Assembly: GCA_964575605.1 (NCBI GenBank)
Contig: CAZNRN010000001.1
Coordinates: 124,001-188,000, forward strand
Length of the DNA stretch: 64,000 nt
Reading direction: 5' to 3'
Source of the DNA: JAPWJZ01 sp964575605
Lineage (GTDB): Bacteria; Pseudomonadota; Alphaproteobacteria; Micavibrionales; UBA2020
How positions within the stretch are numbered: the first letter of the stretch is position 1; every line of letters begins with the position of its first letter. The position numbers were made by a program, and so were the translations under genes. Shown here in pieces: positions 48,986 to 58,287 of this stretch. The notes beneath the pieces are model-generated. The model made no database searches and had not been told where the DNA came from. It saw only the letters and a list, made by a program, of their open reading frames with translations.

Positions 48986-51900
48986 TGTCGAAGTGGCGGA
49001 AAGCCCCTTTTCCCGCGCGCGCCGCGCTTGCGCGCTGGAGGCCGGCGAGACGGTCGAGGATATGGTGCTGAAGGCGCAGCCGGATGCTTTTCTGCGCCGC
49101 CATGCGCAGGTGTTTTTAAACGGCCATTACATCGCGCGCGACAACTGGGCGCGGGTGAAGCCGAAGCCGGGGGCGGCGCTCTACATCCACCTTGTTCCCA
49201 TGGGCGGCGGCGGGGGCGGCAAAGACCCGCTGCGCATGATTTTGGCGATTGCGCTGACCGCCGCCGTGCCGGTGGCGGCGGGCGGGCTGAACGCGGCGCT
49301 GGGGCTGACGGGCACGATACTGGGGCGCGTGGTGACAGGCGGATTGGGGATTTTAGGGCGCCTCGCGCTCAACGCCATCGCGCCCCCGGCAGCACCCCGC
49401 TTTTCGGGCGGCGGGCGGGATAGTCCTACCTTGTTTATCCAGGGTGCGCGGAACGAGGCGCGCCCCTTTGGCCGTGTGCCGCGTGTGCTGGGCAGGCACC
49501 GTTTCGTGCCGCCCATGGGCGCGCTGCCCTATACCGAAACCGCGGGGGCGGAACAGTACCTGCGCCTGCTCTTCGTCTGGGGCTATGGGCCCCTGAACAT
49601 TTCCGATTTGAAAATCGGCGAAACGCCGCTGTCGAAGTTCGAGGGCGTTGAAATCGAAACGCGGCAAGGATATGCGGATGACGATCCGCTGACGCTTTAC
49701 AGCAATAGCGTGTTACAGAACGACCTTGGCGCGGAATTGACGCAGGAGGATGGTTTCGTCCTGCGCACGACAGAGGCCGATGCCGACGAAATTTCCGTCG
49801 ATATCACCCTGCCGCGCGGACTGGTGAAATTTGCGGGCGCATCGAAACTGGCCGCCAAGGTGCAGGTGGAAATACAATACGCCCCCGCAGGCACCGAGGA
49901 CTGGAGCGCGGGTGCCGGCGAATACAAGGTGTTTGAAGAGCGCGTCATCACCCTTCCCGCGCCGCCCGCTGTGCGTAAAAAGCAGGGCGTTACCGAGGCC
50001 GCGCTGCGCACCGACCAGGTCGCCATCGACAACGCCTCGGGCAAGATCAGGGTTGTGAAGGGTCTGGAATACAAGGCGGGCGAAGACGCGCCTGCCCTGC
50101 CGCCCCTGCCCGAAGGTTCGTTGTTGCTGGCGCTGGTCGACCGCGCCACGGGTACGATTACCGATAAACGCGAAAATTATTACACAGGAACCAGTTTCGA
50201 AACGGACAGCGATTTCCTTGTCACGGCACATGAGGAAGAAAACAAGATCCTTGTCGCCGCGGGTGGCTTGCGCTTCGGCGGGATTGAAATCTCGGCGAAA
50301 CAGACATCAGCGCTGCGTAAAACGGTTACCTTCAAGGTTGATAAAGGCCACTACGACGTGCGCTTGCGCCGCGTGACGGATGACGCCGAAGAAGACAATA
50401 CGTCCCTGTTTGACGCGACGGTATGGACGGCGCTGCGCACCATCCGCTACGCCTATCCGGTGAATATGCAGGGGCTGGCGATGACGGCCCTTCGTATCAA
50501 GGCGACGGGGCAGCTGAACGGCGTCATCGATCGTTTCAACGGCGTGGTGGAAAGCATCCTGCCCGACTGGGACGGCGATGAATGGCGCGACCAGCCCACA
50601 TCCAACCCTGCGTCGCTGTTCCGGCATGTCTTGCAGGGCAGCGCCAATGCCCGCCCGCTGGCCGATAGCCGTATCGATCTGGAAAAGCTGCAGCAATGGC
50701 ACGGGCGCTGTACCGATGCCGCGCGCGAATACAACGGCGTGATTGATTACGACGTATCGGTGCGGGAAGTGCTGCACGAGGTTGCAGCGGCAGGACGCGC
50801 GAGCCCCGGCATTGTGGATGGCAAATGGACGGTAGTGGGGGACAGGGCGCAGGCCGTGCCCGTCCAGCATTTCACGCCGCGCAACACGTTTAATTTCGAG
50901 GGCAGGAAAGCCTTCGCCCCGCTGCCGCAGGCGCTGCGGGTGAGGTTTATCAACCGTGACAAGGGCTGGGTGCAGGACGAACGTATCGTCTATGACGACG
51001 GTTATGACGCCGTAAATACGACCGATTACGAAACCCTGTCGCTGCCCGGCGTCACCTCGCCCGAACAGGCCTGGAAGGACGGGCGGTACCATATCGCGAC
51101 CGCGCGCCTGCGGCCGGAGACGTATAGTTTTTCCTGCGATTTGGAACATATCGTCTGCACGCGCGGCGACCTGATACGGTTTTCGCATGATGTGCCGATG
51201 TTCGGGCTTTGCAGCGCGCGTATCAAAAGCGCGACGACAACAACGGCGGTTCTGGATGAGGAAATCTATATGCAGGCGGGCAAAAGCTATGCCCTGCGTG
51301 TACGCCGTGCCGATGGTGCCTCGGCGGTGATTGCGCTGCAGACCGTCGAGGGGAAATCGAAAACCGTTACCTTTGCAGCCGCAGAGGATAACGCGCCCGA
51401 AGCCGGCGACCTTGCGCTGTTCGGCGAGGCGGGGATGGAAAGCGTCGAGCTGCTGGTGAAATCGGTCACGCCGCAGGGCAATTTGCAGGCGCGCCTGACC
51501 TGCGTCGACGCAGCCCCTGCGGTGCATGTGGCGGATACGGGAACTATCCCCGCCTTTTCGAGCCAGATGACCGTGCCGCCCGAATTGCAGCGCCCGCCCG
51601 TGCCGGTGCTGGCGGATATCCAGTCGGGACAAGAAGCGCTGATCAGGAACACCGACGGGTCGCTGACCACGCGCATCATCATCGCGCTGGCCCCGCCCGC
51701 CTTTATCCAGCCGCTGTCGATTGCAGCGCGCGTCCGGGCGCAGGATGAAACGCAGTTCCGCCCTGCCGATATTTTAACCGAGGGCAACAACCGCATCAGC
51801 ATCGCGGATGTGGAGGAAGGCGAAACCTATGATATCGAGCTGCGCCACGCGTCACCCGCGGGCGTTTTCTCGCTGCCGCTGGTGGTGACGGGGCACCGTG

Positions 51901-52976
51901 TCGAGGGCGCTTCGGCCGTGCCTGCGGACGTCGAAAACCTGTCGGTCAGCGTTCTGGGCGATACGGCGCATCTGGCCTGGGCGCGCAATACCGACCTTGA
52001 TCTGTCGCATTACACGCTGCGCTATTCGCCGCTGGCCGAGAACGTGACGTGGAGCAGCGCGGTCGATATCGTGGCACGCATCGCGCCGCAGGCGACGTCG
52101 CTGTCGCTGCCCGCCGCCCCCGGCACTTATTTGCTGAAGGCGGTTGATATCGGCGGACGGCAGTCGGCTGCGCCAGCAATGGCCGTTACGGCGATTACGG
52201 AAGCGCCGGGGCAGAACGCGGTGATGGAAGTCACCGAAAGCCCCGTTTTTGCGGGCGTGAAGACCAATGTCGCGCGGCGTGACAGCGCCCTGCAATTGTG
52301 CGGCCGCGACAGCATCGACGACTGGGCGGACTTCGACGTCATCCCCAACTGCGATATCGGGCTGGAGGGATTGTCGGACGAAGGCCTTTACGAATTCGCC
52401 GCCGTCGCCGACCTTGGCGCGGTTTATACCTCGCGCCTGACCGCCTTGCTGGAGGTGGACGGCGCGGATTTGAACGAGAGCCTCGACAGCTGGGATAATT
52501 TGGACAATGTCGAGTTTTTCGACCAGGACACCGCGCCCTCGCCCTGGACTTTGCAATTGCAACTGCGCAGCACGCAGGACGACCCCGAAGATGACCCGGC
52601 ATGGTCGGGCTGGACGGATTTTATCATCGGCGATTACACCGCCCGCGCCTTCCAGTTCAGGCTGAAGATGGCGGCGCATTCGGCCAATATCTCGCCCTCG
52701 ATTTCGGCGCTTTCCGTCACCATAGATATGCCCGACAGGGTGGTGAGCGCAAACAACCAGCTGTCAATGGCAAGCGGAAACGCAATCACTTTTGCCCGCG
52801 CCTTCCGCGCCGTGCCCGCCATCACGGTGACGCCGCATGATATGGCGACAGGCGATTACTACACCCTCACCACGCCCGCGGCCGACGGCTTCGGCCTGCG
52901 GTTTTTCGACAGTGCAGGCACCGGCGTGGCGCGGCATTTCGACTATATCGCCCGCGGTTACGGCGAAGAAATCTAG
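48975..52976 (+). CDS. Host-specificity/tip attachment protein (gpJ-like)
   Basis: 1333 residues from ATG 48975, which overlaps the upstream stop. An N-terminal lambda gpI-like part is followed by a Gly-rich hydrophobic stretch (MILAIALTAAVPVAAGGLNA, about residues 90-109). The tip domain starts around ARNEARPFGRVPRVLGRHR. Further on come the TipJ-type segments (RFINRDKGWVQDERIVYDD) and fibronectin-like beta domains (NTDLDLSHYTLRYSPL near 1010-1025). It forms the tail tip and contacts the recipient cell. It is intact and the largest gene in the window. Confidence 0.9.
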   Translation: MNVNVEVAESPFSRARRACALEAGETVEDMVLKAQPDAFLRRHAQVFLNGHYIARDNWARVKPKPGAALYIHLVPMGGGGGGKDPLRMILAIALTAAVPVAAGGLNAALGLTGTILGRVVTGGLGILGRLALNAIAPPAAPRFSGGGRDSPTLFIQGARNEARPFGRVPRVLGRHRFVPPMGALPYTETAGAEQYLRLLFVWGYGPLNISDLKIGETPLSKFEGVEIETRQGYADDDPLTLYSNSVLQNDLGAELTQEDGFVLRTTEADADEISVDITLPRGLVKFAGASKLAAKVQVEIQYAPAGTEDWSAGAGEYKVFEERVITLPAPPAVRKKQGVTEAALRTDQVAIDNASGKIRVVKGLEYKAGEDAPALPPLPEGSLLLALVDRATGTITDKRENYYTGTSFETDSDFLVTAHEEENKILVAAGGLRFGGIEISAKQTSALRKTVTFKVDKGHYDVRLRRVTDDAEEDNTSLFDATVWTALRTIRYAYPVNMQGLAMTALRIKATGQLNGVIDRFNGVVESILPDWDGDEWRDQPTSNPASLFRHVLQGSANARPLADSRIDLEKLQQWHGRCTDAAREYNGVIDYDVSVREVLHEVAAAGRASPGIVDGKWTVVGDRAQAVPVQHFTPRNTFNFEGRKAFAPLPQALRVRFINRDKGWVQDERIVYDDGYDAVNTTDYETLSLPGVTSPEQAWKDGRYHIATARLRPETYSFSCDLEHIVCTRGDLIRFSHDVPMFGLCSARIKSATTTTAVLDEEIYMQAGKSYALRVRRADGASAVIALQTVEGKSKTVTFAAAEDNAPEAGDLALFGEAGMESVELLVKSVTPQGNLQARLTCVDAAPAVHVADTGTIPAFSSQMTVPPELQRPPVPVLADIQSGQEALIRNTDGSLTTRIIIALAPPAFIQPLSIAARVRAQDETQFRPADILTEGNNRISIADVEEGETYDIELRHASPAGVFSLPLVVTGHRVEGASAVPADVENLSVSVLGDTAHLAWARNTDLDLSHYTLRYSPLAENVTWSSAVDIVARIAPQATSLSLPAAPGTYLLKAVDIGGRQSAAPAMAVTAITEAPGQNAVMEVTESPVFAGVKTNVARRDSALQLCGRDSIDDWADFDVIPNCDIGLEGLSDEGLYEFAAVADLGAVYTSRLTALLEVDGADLNESLDSWDNLDNVEFFDQDTAPSPWTLQLQLRSTQDDPEDDPAWSGWTDFIIGDYTARAFQFRLKMAAHSANISPSISALSVTIDMPDRVVSANNQLSMASGNAITFARAFRAVPAITVTPHDMATGDYYTLTTPAADGFGLRFFDSAGTGVARHFDYIARGYGEEI

Positions 52977-52985
52977 CAAGGTACA

Positions 52986-53124
52986 CCTCCCCCTCGGGGG
53001 AGGGAGGGGCCCGCGCGCAAGCGTGGGGAAGGTGAGGGGACTTCGGGCGGCAAACACCGCTGATAGCGCCCCTCACCTTCCCCATGCTGGCGCATGGGTC
53101 CCCCTCCTCTCCCGCCGGGAGAGG
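52986..53124. repeat. Palindromic intergenic repeat, copy B
   Basis: Nearly the same as 45735-45876: same CCTCCCCCTCGGGGGAGGG left end, internal GGTGAGGGGACTTCGG and right arm. It lies between the tip gene and the fibre gene, again directly before a ribosome-binding site. Confidence 0.8.
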
Positions 53125-53149
53125 ATAGAAACGCAAAAGGAGAACGAAA

Positions 53150-54472
53150 ATGACACAGGCGAGCCCCACCATCGGCGCGAATAAATCCGGCCTGACCTAC
53201 AGGCAGGAAGACAACGACGGCAAGAAAGCCTTGCTGAACCACCACAAGGGATCATCCGCCCCGTCATATGCGGAGGCCGGCACGCTCTGGCTGGACGATG
53301 CGGCCACGCCCTGGCTGCTGAAGGCGCATGACGGCACGGACTGGATCACGCTGGGCGCGGTGAATGCGGCGGATAATACTTTCAGCCCCTTTAACGGCGG
53401 GGCGGCGCTGCGGGTGCTGAACCATGCCACCGACACGGGGTCGGCCAATGCCTATGCCGTGGCGCCCTCCCCCGCGATTGCGGCCTATGCGGCGGGGCAG
53501 GTGGTGACATTGAAACCCGCCAACGCCAATACTGGCGCATCGACCGTCAACGTCAACAGCCTGGGCACGAAAAACATCAAGCTGCTGGACGGGTCGAACC
53601 CCGGCGCGGGGGCGCTTGCCGTCACGGGTGTTTATATCCTGATGTATGACGGCACGAATTTTATCCTGCTGAACGGCGCGGCGGGCGCATCGCAGCTGCT
53701 GTCACAGGGCAGCGATATTGCATCGGCCGCCACGACCGATATCGGTGCGGCCGACAGCGATTATGTGCGCGTGACGGGCACGACGACGATCACCAGCCTC
53801 GGCAGCTCGACCGCGCGCAGCCATATCTGGGTGAAGTTCACGGGCGCGCTGACGCTGACGCATAACGCATCATCCCTCATCCTGCCCGCCAGCGCGAACA
53901 TTACCACCGCGGCGGGCGATGTGGCGGAATTCGCGCGGATTGGCGGCAGCAACTGGCAATGCCTGTCGTATATCCCCGCCTCCGGCAAGCCCGTGTCGGC
54001 GATTGCGCGGGCGGATTTGCCCGCGGGCGCGCTGCTGCAGGTGCAAAGCGCCACCTATACCTCGAACGCAGACCTGTCGACCACCATCCCCAACGACGAC
54101 ACCGTGCCGCAGAGTAGCGAGGGCACCGAAATTTTGACCGTGTCGATCACGCCGACATCGGCCAGTAGCCTTATCGAGATTGAATTTGTCGGCGCGGGGT
54201 CGGGTGCGGCATCGGGCTGCATTATCGCAGCGCTGTTCAAGGATAGTGGTGCCAATGCGCTGCAGGTGTCAACGACGGTGGCGGGCTCGGCCACGCTGCC
54301 GTCCAGCCTTGCGCTTCTTTATCACGAGAGCGCGGGCAGCACATCCGCGCGCACCTATAAAATCCGCGTCGGCATGAGCAGCGGCACCTGCCGCCTGAAT
54401 GGCACGACATCGGCCAGGCTTTACGGCGGCGCGGCGGCGGCGATGCTCGTCGTGCGCGAGATAAGGGGGTGA
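53150..54472 (+). CDS. Tail fibre-like protein
   Basis: 440 residues with AAAGGAGAACG upstream. The N-terminal GTLWLDDAATPWLLKAHDG block is common in tail-fibre attachment ends. The body is Ala/Thr/Gly-rich and beta-like with repeated NTGASTVNVNSLGTKNI style segments. The C-terminus is a possible receptor-binding head. Fibre genes vary strongly, so the call rests on position and composition. Confidence 0.75.
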   Translation: MTQASPTIGANKSGLTYRQEDNDGKKALLNHHKGSSAPSYAEAGTLWLDDAATPWLLKAHDGTDWITLGAVNAADNTFSPFNGGAALRVLNHATDTGSANAYAVAPSPAIAAYAAGQVVTLKPANANTGASTVNVNSLGTKNIKLLDGSNPGAGALAVTGVYILMYDGTNFILLNGAAGASQLLSQGSDIASAATTDIGAADSDYVRVTGTTTITSLGSSTARSHIWVKFTGALTLTHNASSLILPASANITTAAGDVAEFARIGGSNWQCLSYIPASGKPVSAIARADLPAGALLQVQSATYTSNADLSTTIPNDDTVPQSSEGTEILTVSITPTSASSLIEIEFVGAGSGAASGCIIAALFKDSGANALQVSTTVAGSATLPSSLALLYHESAGSTSARTYKIRVGMSSGTCRLNGTTSARLYGGAAAAMLVVREIRG

Positions 54473-54475
54473 CGC

Positions 54476-54709
54476 ATGACGGTGTTTTCGGAGGCGCCTG
54501 CGTTCTGGAGCTTATTGCTGATGATTGCCGTGCATGCAGGCGGCACGGTGTGGTGGGCGTCGAGCGTGACGGAGCGCGTGCGGCAGCTGGAGCGGTGGAT
54601 ATCCGCCAACCAGCACACCGCCGAGCGCATCGCCGCCATGGAGCAGCGCATCGAGAATATTTCACAGGGCGTTGCGAGGATTGAAGATGCCCTGCGCCGC
54701 AGGCGCTAA
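54476..54709 (+). CDS. Small membrane protein with coiled coil
   Basis: 77 residues. One membrane helix (FWSLLLMIAVHAGGTVWWA, residues 10-28) followed by a coiled coil (VRQLERWISANQHTAERIAA). It sits at the junction of tail and lysis genes. It may be a lysis accessory such as an antiholin; this is inference. Confidence 0.6.
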   Translation: MTVFSEAPAFWSLLLMIAVHAGGTVWWASSVTERVRQLERWISANQHTAERIAAMEQRIENISQGVARIEDALRRRR

Positions 54710-54735
54710 AAATCAAATTTCAGGAGGAGGAGATG

Positions 54736-55167
54736 ATGGTTGATTTCGAACTGCCGCGGGGTATCCGCAACAACAATCCCGGCAATATCAGGCTGTCGGG
54801 CGTGAAATGGAAGGGGCAAAAGCTGCGGCAGGTCGATACCGCGTTTATCGAATTCGACGCGCCGGTGATGGGCCTGCGCGCGCTGATGCGCCTCTTGCTG
54901 AACTATCACCTGCGCTACGGGCTGGATTCCGTCGAGAGCATCCTGAACCGCTATGCGCCGCCCGAGGAAAACGCGACCGACCATTACATCCACAGCGTCT
55001 GCCGCGAGATAGGCGTGAAGCGGCGCGAGGCGCTTAACCTGAAAGACCCGGGCACCTTGATAAAACTCGCCAAGGCCATCGTGCGCCATGAAAACGGGCC
55101 GAAGGACTGGTACGGCGACGAGCTGTATACCGCCGCCGCCTATGCAACCGGAAAAGAAATCCAATAA
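54736..55167 (+). CDS. Putative phage lysozyme-like protein (P5/endolysin type)
   Basis: 143 residues from ATG 54736; ATG 54733 is one codon upstream. AGGAGGAG precedes it. The N-terminal GIRNNNPGNIRLSG motif is typical of phage muralytic/structural proteins annotated as P5-like, followed by FDAPVMGLRALMRLLLNYH and RYAPPEENATDHYI. It would degrade peptidoglycan at lysis. The holin and spanin genes that follow support this. Confidence 0.75.
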   Translation: MVDFELPRGIRNNNPGNIRLSGVKWKGQKLRQVDTAFIEFDAPVMGLRALMRLLLNYHLRYGLDSVESILNRYAPPEENATDHYIHSVCREIGVKRREALNLKDPGTLIKLAKAIVRHENGPKDWYGDELYTAAAYATGKEIQ

Positions 55168-55178
55168 GGGGGAACACC

Positions 55179-55361
55179 ATGAAGAAGATTGCCGATTACA
55201 TCATCGAACGCACCAAGGAACGCTCGACCTGGCTGGGGCTCATTTCAATGGCGACCGCGCTGGGTCTGGTGCTGGAGCCTGTGCAGCAGGAGGCCGTTAT
55301 CGCGGCCGGCATGGCGGCGGCGGGCCTGATTGCGGCCTTTACTAAAGATAAAACGCCATGA
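55179..55361 (+). CDS. Holin-like protein
   Basis: 60 residues with AAGGGGGAAC upstream. Two hydrophobic segments (WLGLISMATALGLVL and AVIAAGMAAAGLIAAF) separated by a short Glu/Gln turn, and charged ends. Size, topology and position after the lysozyme-like gene fit a small phage holin. It overlaps the next gene by four bases. Confidence 0.7.
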   Translation: MKKIADYIIERTKERSTWLGLISMATALGLVLEPVQQEAVIAAGMAAAGLIAAFTKDKTP

Positions 55362-55561
55362 GCAGCCTGATATTCACGCTGCTGGGGTTCGGCCTGTTCG
55401 GGCTGTTGTGCTTTATCGCCTATCACGCGGGGGCGTCTGATGAAAAAGCGAAGGGATACAGGGATGACAATGAAGCCGTGCAAAAGGCGCTGGCTGCGCG
55501 CGAGCGTTTGCGCCGCGATGCTGCTTATGCTGCAAGGCTGCGCCGCCGGTTCTCGCGGTGA
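55358..55561 (+). CDS. Rz-like inner-membrane spanin
   Basis: 67 residues. One N-terminal membrane helix (LIFTLLGFGLFGLLCFIAYH), then a charged helical tail (DDNEAVQKALAARERLRRDA). This is the topology of an i-spanin, though it is short. The Rz1-like lipoprotein gene overlaps its 3' half in the +1 frame, as in lambda Rz/Rz1. Confidence 0.62.
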   Translation: MSSLIFTLLGFGLFGLLCFIAYHAGASDEKAKGYRDDNEAVQKALAARERLRRDAAYAARLRRRFSR

Positions 55562-55679
55562 TTTTTGCAGTATCTACAGGCCCGTCTATACGGGCACGGA
55601 CGACAGCGAGCAGACGCGCGCCGAAATCGACGGCAACAATGCCGCTTGGCTAGAACTTTGCGGTTCTAGCGGGCCCTAG
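55464..55679 (+). CDS. Rz1-like outer-membrane spanin lipoprotein (overlapping gene)
   Basis: 71 residues from ATG 55464; ATG 55440 would add eight. A basic start (MTMKPCKRRWLRASV), a hydrophobic stretch and the lipobox LMLQGCAAG predict a lipoprotein cleaved before Cys. It begins inside the upstream frame and runs 118 bases past it. The overlap with a membrane-anchored gene is the hallmark of phage spanin pairs that fuse the membranes at lysis. Confidence 0.66.
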   Translation: MTMKPCKRRWLRASVCAAMLLMLQGCAAGSRGDFCSIYRPVYTGTDDSEQTRAEIDGNNAAWLELCGSSGP

Positions 55680-56300
55680 TTACGCACAGCGTGCGTGATG
55701 CTCCATCACCTTCAGCAGCGTTTTCTCGAGCTGCCTGTGGCCTGCGCGCGCCGCATAGTCGCGGGCGGTCATGCCGCGGCGGTCTTCGGCCAGCGTGTTG
55801 ATGCCGGCTGCGATCAGCAGTCCCGCCATCAGCGTGTCGCCTTTCTGCGCCGCGAGGTGAAGGAGCCCCTGGCCCGAGAGCAGGTCGGTCACATGGATAT
55901 GCGCGCCGCGTTCCAGAAGGTAGCGGACGACTTCCATATGGCCCTGGCCTACCGCGAACCACAGGGCTGTGTAGCCGAAGGGGTTCACGGCTGCATCCAT
56001 CAGCGCGCCGTTCATGGTGAGGAACTTCACCATGTCAAGACGGCCGAAGAAGGCGGCTTCGTGCAGGGGGCGTCGGCCTTCGTCGTCGGCGGTGTCGATC
56101 GAGCCGCCTTTGTCGAAGATCACTTCAGCCGAGAGCACATCGCCTTCGCGGGCGAGCTCGTGCATGAAGCTTTTGCCGATTTCGGAGAAACCATCGCGCG
56201 ATTGAGGCCCGTCGGCCTTGCGCATGGTGGCAGTGTACGAGGTGGTACCGAGGTTGAAGTTATAGGCGAGTAGATCAGTGTTGGTAGCAGGGGCTGTCAT
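55680..56300 (-). CDS. Ankyrin-repeat protein
   Basis: 206 residues from ATG 56300 (MTAPATNTDLL), with AAGTGAG upstream; longer frames to 56438 lack a start signal. Four to five repeats: RRPLHEAAFFGRLDMVKFL, YTALWFAVGQGHMEVVRYLL, QGLLHLAAQKGDTLMAGLLI, MTARDYAARAGHRQLEKTLL. It ends in VMEHHARCA. It directly abuts the lysis cassette on the opposite strand. Confidence 0.85.
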   Translation of the reverse strand: MTAPATNTDLLAYNFNLGTTSYTATMRKADGPQSRDGFSEIGKSFMHELAREGDVLSAEVIFDKGGSIDTADDEGRRPLHEAAFFGRLDMVKFLTMNGALMDAAVNPFGYTALWFAVGQGHMEVVRYLLERGAHIHVTDLLSGQGLLHLAAQKGDTLMAGLLIAAGINTLAEDRRGMTARDYAARAGHRQLEKTLLKVMEHHARCA

Positions 56301-56695
56301 AGCGGACTCACTTTCGTTAAACGGGGTAAACTTAAGTGGTGGCACTATATATGGTGGATGATTTAACTCTACACTACTAGGGAATGAATTGTACAAGAAA
56401 ATCATACTGTTCACATATTCTGTCCACATGTTATCCACATCCTCACCGAACCCGCGACCAAAAAACTGAATCAGAACACACGCTTCGCGGACGAACTTCG
56501 CGTAAGTGGCGGTTTTGAAAAAACTTTCCGTCTCGTTTCCAGATGACGTGAAAATGATCGTGAGTCAGACATGGTTCCGCGAAATCCGGTTTTTCGCATT
56601 TGAATCCATAGCGTTAGACGCTTGTTTTTGACATTAGGAAAATACTCTCTATCATCCTCGGCTGTCGCCACACACAACAGCCAGGGATTTTTTTG
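56301..56695. other. Divergent regulatory gap with DnaA-box-like cluster
   Basis: No gene is visible in 395 bases. At 56408-56439 three elements follow one another: TGTTCACA, TGTCCACA and TTATCCACA, the last a perfect DnaA box. The right side carries the promoter of the first M48 gene. The left side near 56345-56380 is AT-rich and may drive the ankyrin gene. Confidence 0.45.
56628..56655 (+). promoter_or_regulatory. Sigma70-type promoter
   Basis: TTGACA (56628-56633), 16-base spacer, TATCAT (56650-56655), 40 bases before the M48 gene. Confidence 0.6.
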
Positions 56696-58099
56696 ATGTC
56701 TCAAGAAGCCGCCGTTGCAACACGCTTCCCGAAAACTTTCGTCGACGAAAAATCCGGCGAGGTGAAAAAACTGGAAACGCTCTGGGACAAGGTGACGGGG
56801 GACTGGATACCCGAGGCCGGCCACTACACGATGATCGCGGCGAAGGTCGCGGTGCTTGCGCCCGTTGCGGGCGGCCTTGCGGTCACGGCGGGCGCTGCTG
56901 CCGCCGTCTACCTCGGCACGCGCTGGGGCATGAACAAGGTTTTCAACCTCATCCACGACAAGGTGCTGCTGGAAAACAAGAAGGGCGATTTCAGCGAATA
57001 TGATCTCACCAAGCCCGCCGACAAGATGGCTTTCGAGCAGCGTTTTGGCGAAAAACATCCGCAGTTTGCGGACGATTACCTGAAGATGGCACAGGATGCG
57101 AAACTGAAACAGGTGCCGCGCCTGCTGGTGATCGAGGAGTTTTTCAAGAAACAGGGCAAGTCGCGTTTCGGCACCATGGTGTCGGATTTCATGGCGGGTG
57201 TCACCACGCGTCCCTCGGGCAAGGACCCCGTCGTGCTGCTGGGCAAGGGCGCGCTGCAGGAGCTCGACGGCAAGGAAATGCGCGCCGTGATGGCGCATGA
57301 ATTCACCCACGCGAAGCTGGGCCACCCGAAGGACAGCGCGCAGTGGCTGATGCGCCTGCCGGTCAACTCGGTACTCAACATGGCGCTGGTCGGCTTCGCC
57401 GTGCTGGGCCCCCTGCCCGTTTTGCCGGTGCTGGGTTTTGTCCTGGCGACGAATTTCGTCGGCAAGGTCTTGAAATCGGTCAAGTCGCGCCACCATGAAG
57501 AGCTCTGCGACCGCGGCGCTGCAATTCTGACGGGCGGCACGGGTGACCTCTCCAACGCGCTCGATAAAATCAAGGCGCAGATGGTGAAGTACAAGGTGCT
57601 CGAGCGCAAGGACGCGGCCCGCAAAGCCTTCCTGCGCGGCGACGCCAAGACGCCCGACATGAAGGAAGAAAAACTGCCCGAGCCGTCGAAGTTCAACCGC
57701 TTCGTCAACGCGACGCACCCCAGCAACGAACGCCGCCGCGAACTGCTCGACGCCTTCGAGAAAAAACACGGCGAATATTGCGAGAAAAAGCGCAGCGACT
57801 TCGCCGCCGGCTTCAACGCCGCCGCCGCGCGCGTCAAGGCGCATCCGCCGCTGGTCAAACCTGATCTTAAAAACATCGACGCCGACCTGAAGGCCGTGAT
57901 CGAGGAAGACCACACCCTGTCGCAAATCTTCCGCGAGAACGACCTGGTGCAGACCAAGCGCTTCCCCCAGCCGGGCGGCGATGAAAAGGTCATCATCGTC
58001 GTCACCCCCAAGCCCCCGAAGCCGGAGGCCAAGGCAGAAGACAAACCCGCAGTACCGGTGATTCCCGCGAAACCTGCCACACCGCCGCCTGCGCCCTGA
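56696..58099 (+). CDS. M48 family metallopeptidase, paralogue 1
   Basis: 467 residues. Shared N-terminal block FPKTFVDEKSGEVKKLETLW, then a hydrophobic hairpin (about 48-80), the zinc motif MAHEFTHAKLGHP (about 200-212), a second hydrophobic pair, and the third-ligand segment RHHEELCDRGAAILTGG. This is the HtpX/Ste24-like layout, with the active site on the cytoplasmic face in HtpX. The C-terminal 180 residues are a charged helix and a Pro/Lys-rich tail. Its own promoter and terminator make it monocistronic. Confidence 0.88.
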   Translation: MSQEAAVATRFPKTFVDEKSGEVKKLETLWDKVTGDWIPEAGHYTMIAAKVAVLAPVAGGLAVTAGAAAAVYLGTRWGMNKVFNLIHDKVLLENKKGDFSEYDLTKPADKMAFEQRFGEKHPQFADDYLKMAQDAKLKQVPRLLVIEEFFKKQGKSRFGTMVSDFMAGVTTRPSGKDPVVLLGKGALQELDGKEMRAVMAHEFTHAKLGHPKDSAQWLMRLPVNSVLNMALVGFAVLGPLPVLPVLGFVLATNFVGKVLKSVKSRHHEELCDRGAAILTGGTGDLSNALDKIKAQMVKYKVLERKDAARKAFLRGDAKTPDMKEEKLPEPSKFNRFVNATHPSNERRRELLDAFEKKHGEYCEKKRSDFAAGFNAAAARVKAHPPLVKPDLKNIDADLKAVIEEDHTLSQIFRENDLVQTKRFPQPGGDEKVIIVVTPKPPKPEAKAEDKPAVPVIPAKPATPPPAP

Positions 58100-58119
58100 A
58101 AATACGCTAAAACAATGAT

Positions 58120-58155
58120 TTAGCCCTTGAATCCGGCGGTTCAGGGGCTTTTCAT
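58120..58155 (+). terminator. Intrinsic terminator
   Basis: AGCCCTTGAA pairs with TTCAGGGGCT (one G-T pair), then TTTTCATTTGTTT. It ends the first M48 unit. Confidence 0.75.
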
Positions 58156-58199
58156 TTGTTTCAAAAAGCTACCTTTTTCAGCAATTTATCAAATTATCT

Positions 58200-58229
58200 T
58201 TGACATAAAAACTAACGAACTGATATAGT
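58200..58229 (+). promoter_or_regulatory. Sigma70-type promoter
   Basis: TTGACA (58200-58205), 18-base spacer, TATAGT (58224-58229), ahead of the second M48 gene. Confidence 0.65.
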
Positions 58230-58287
58230 TTGGTCTGCTTATTTACCATAGTTTTTACTGCAAGATTCTGTTTTAGAAGGACAAATC

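Noticed and set aside
38283..55679. Complete inducible prophage
   Set aside because: There is no integrase, repressor, replication gene or attachment-site repeat; the portal is missing and the terminase is shortened. A domesticated or decaying GTA/phage-like cluster fits better.
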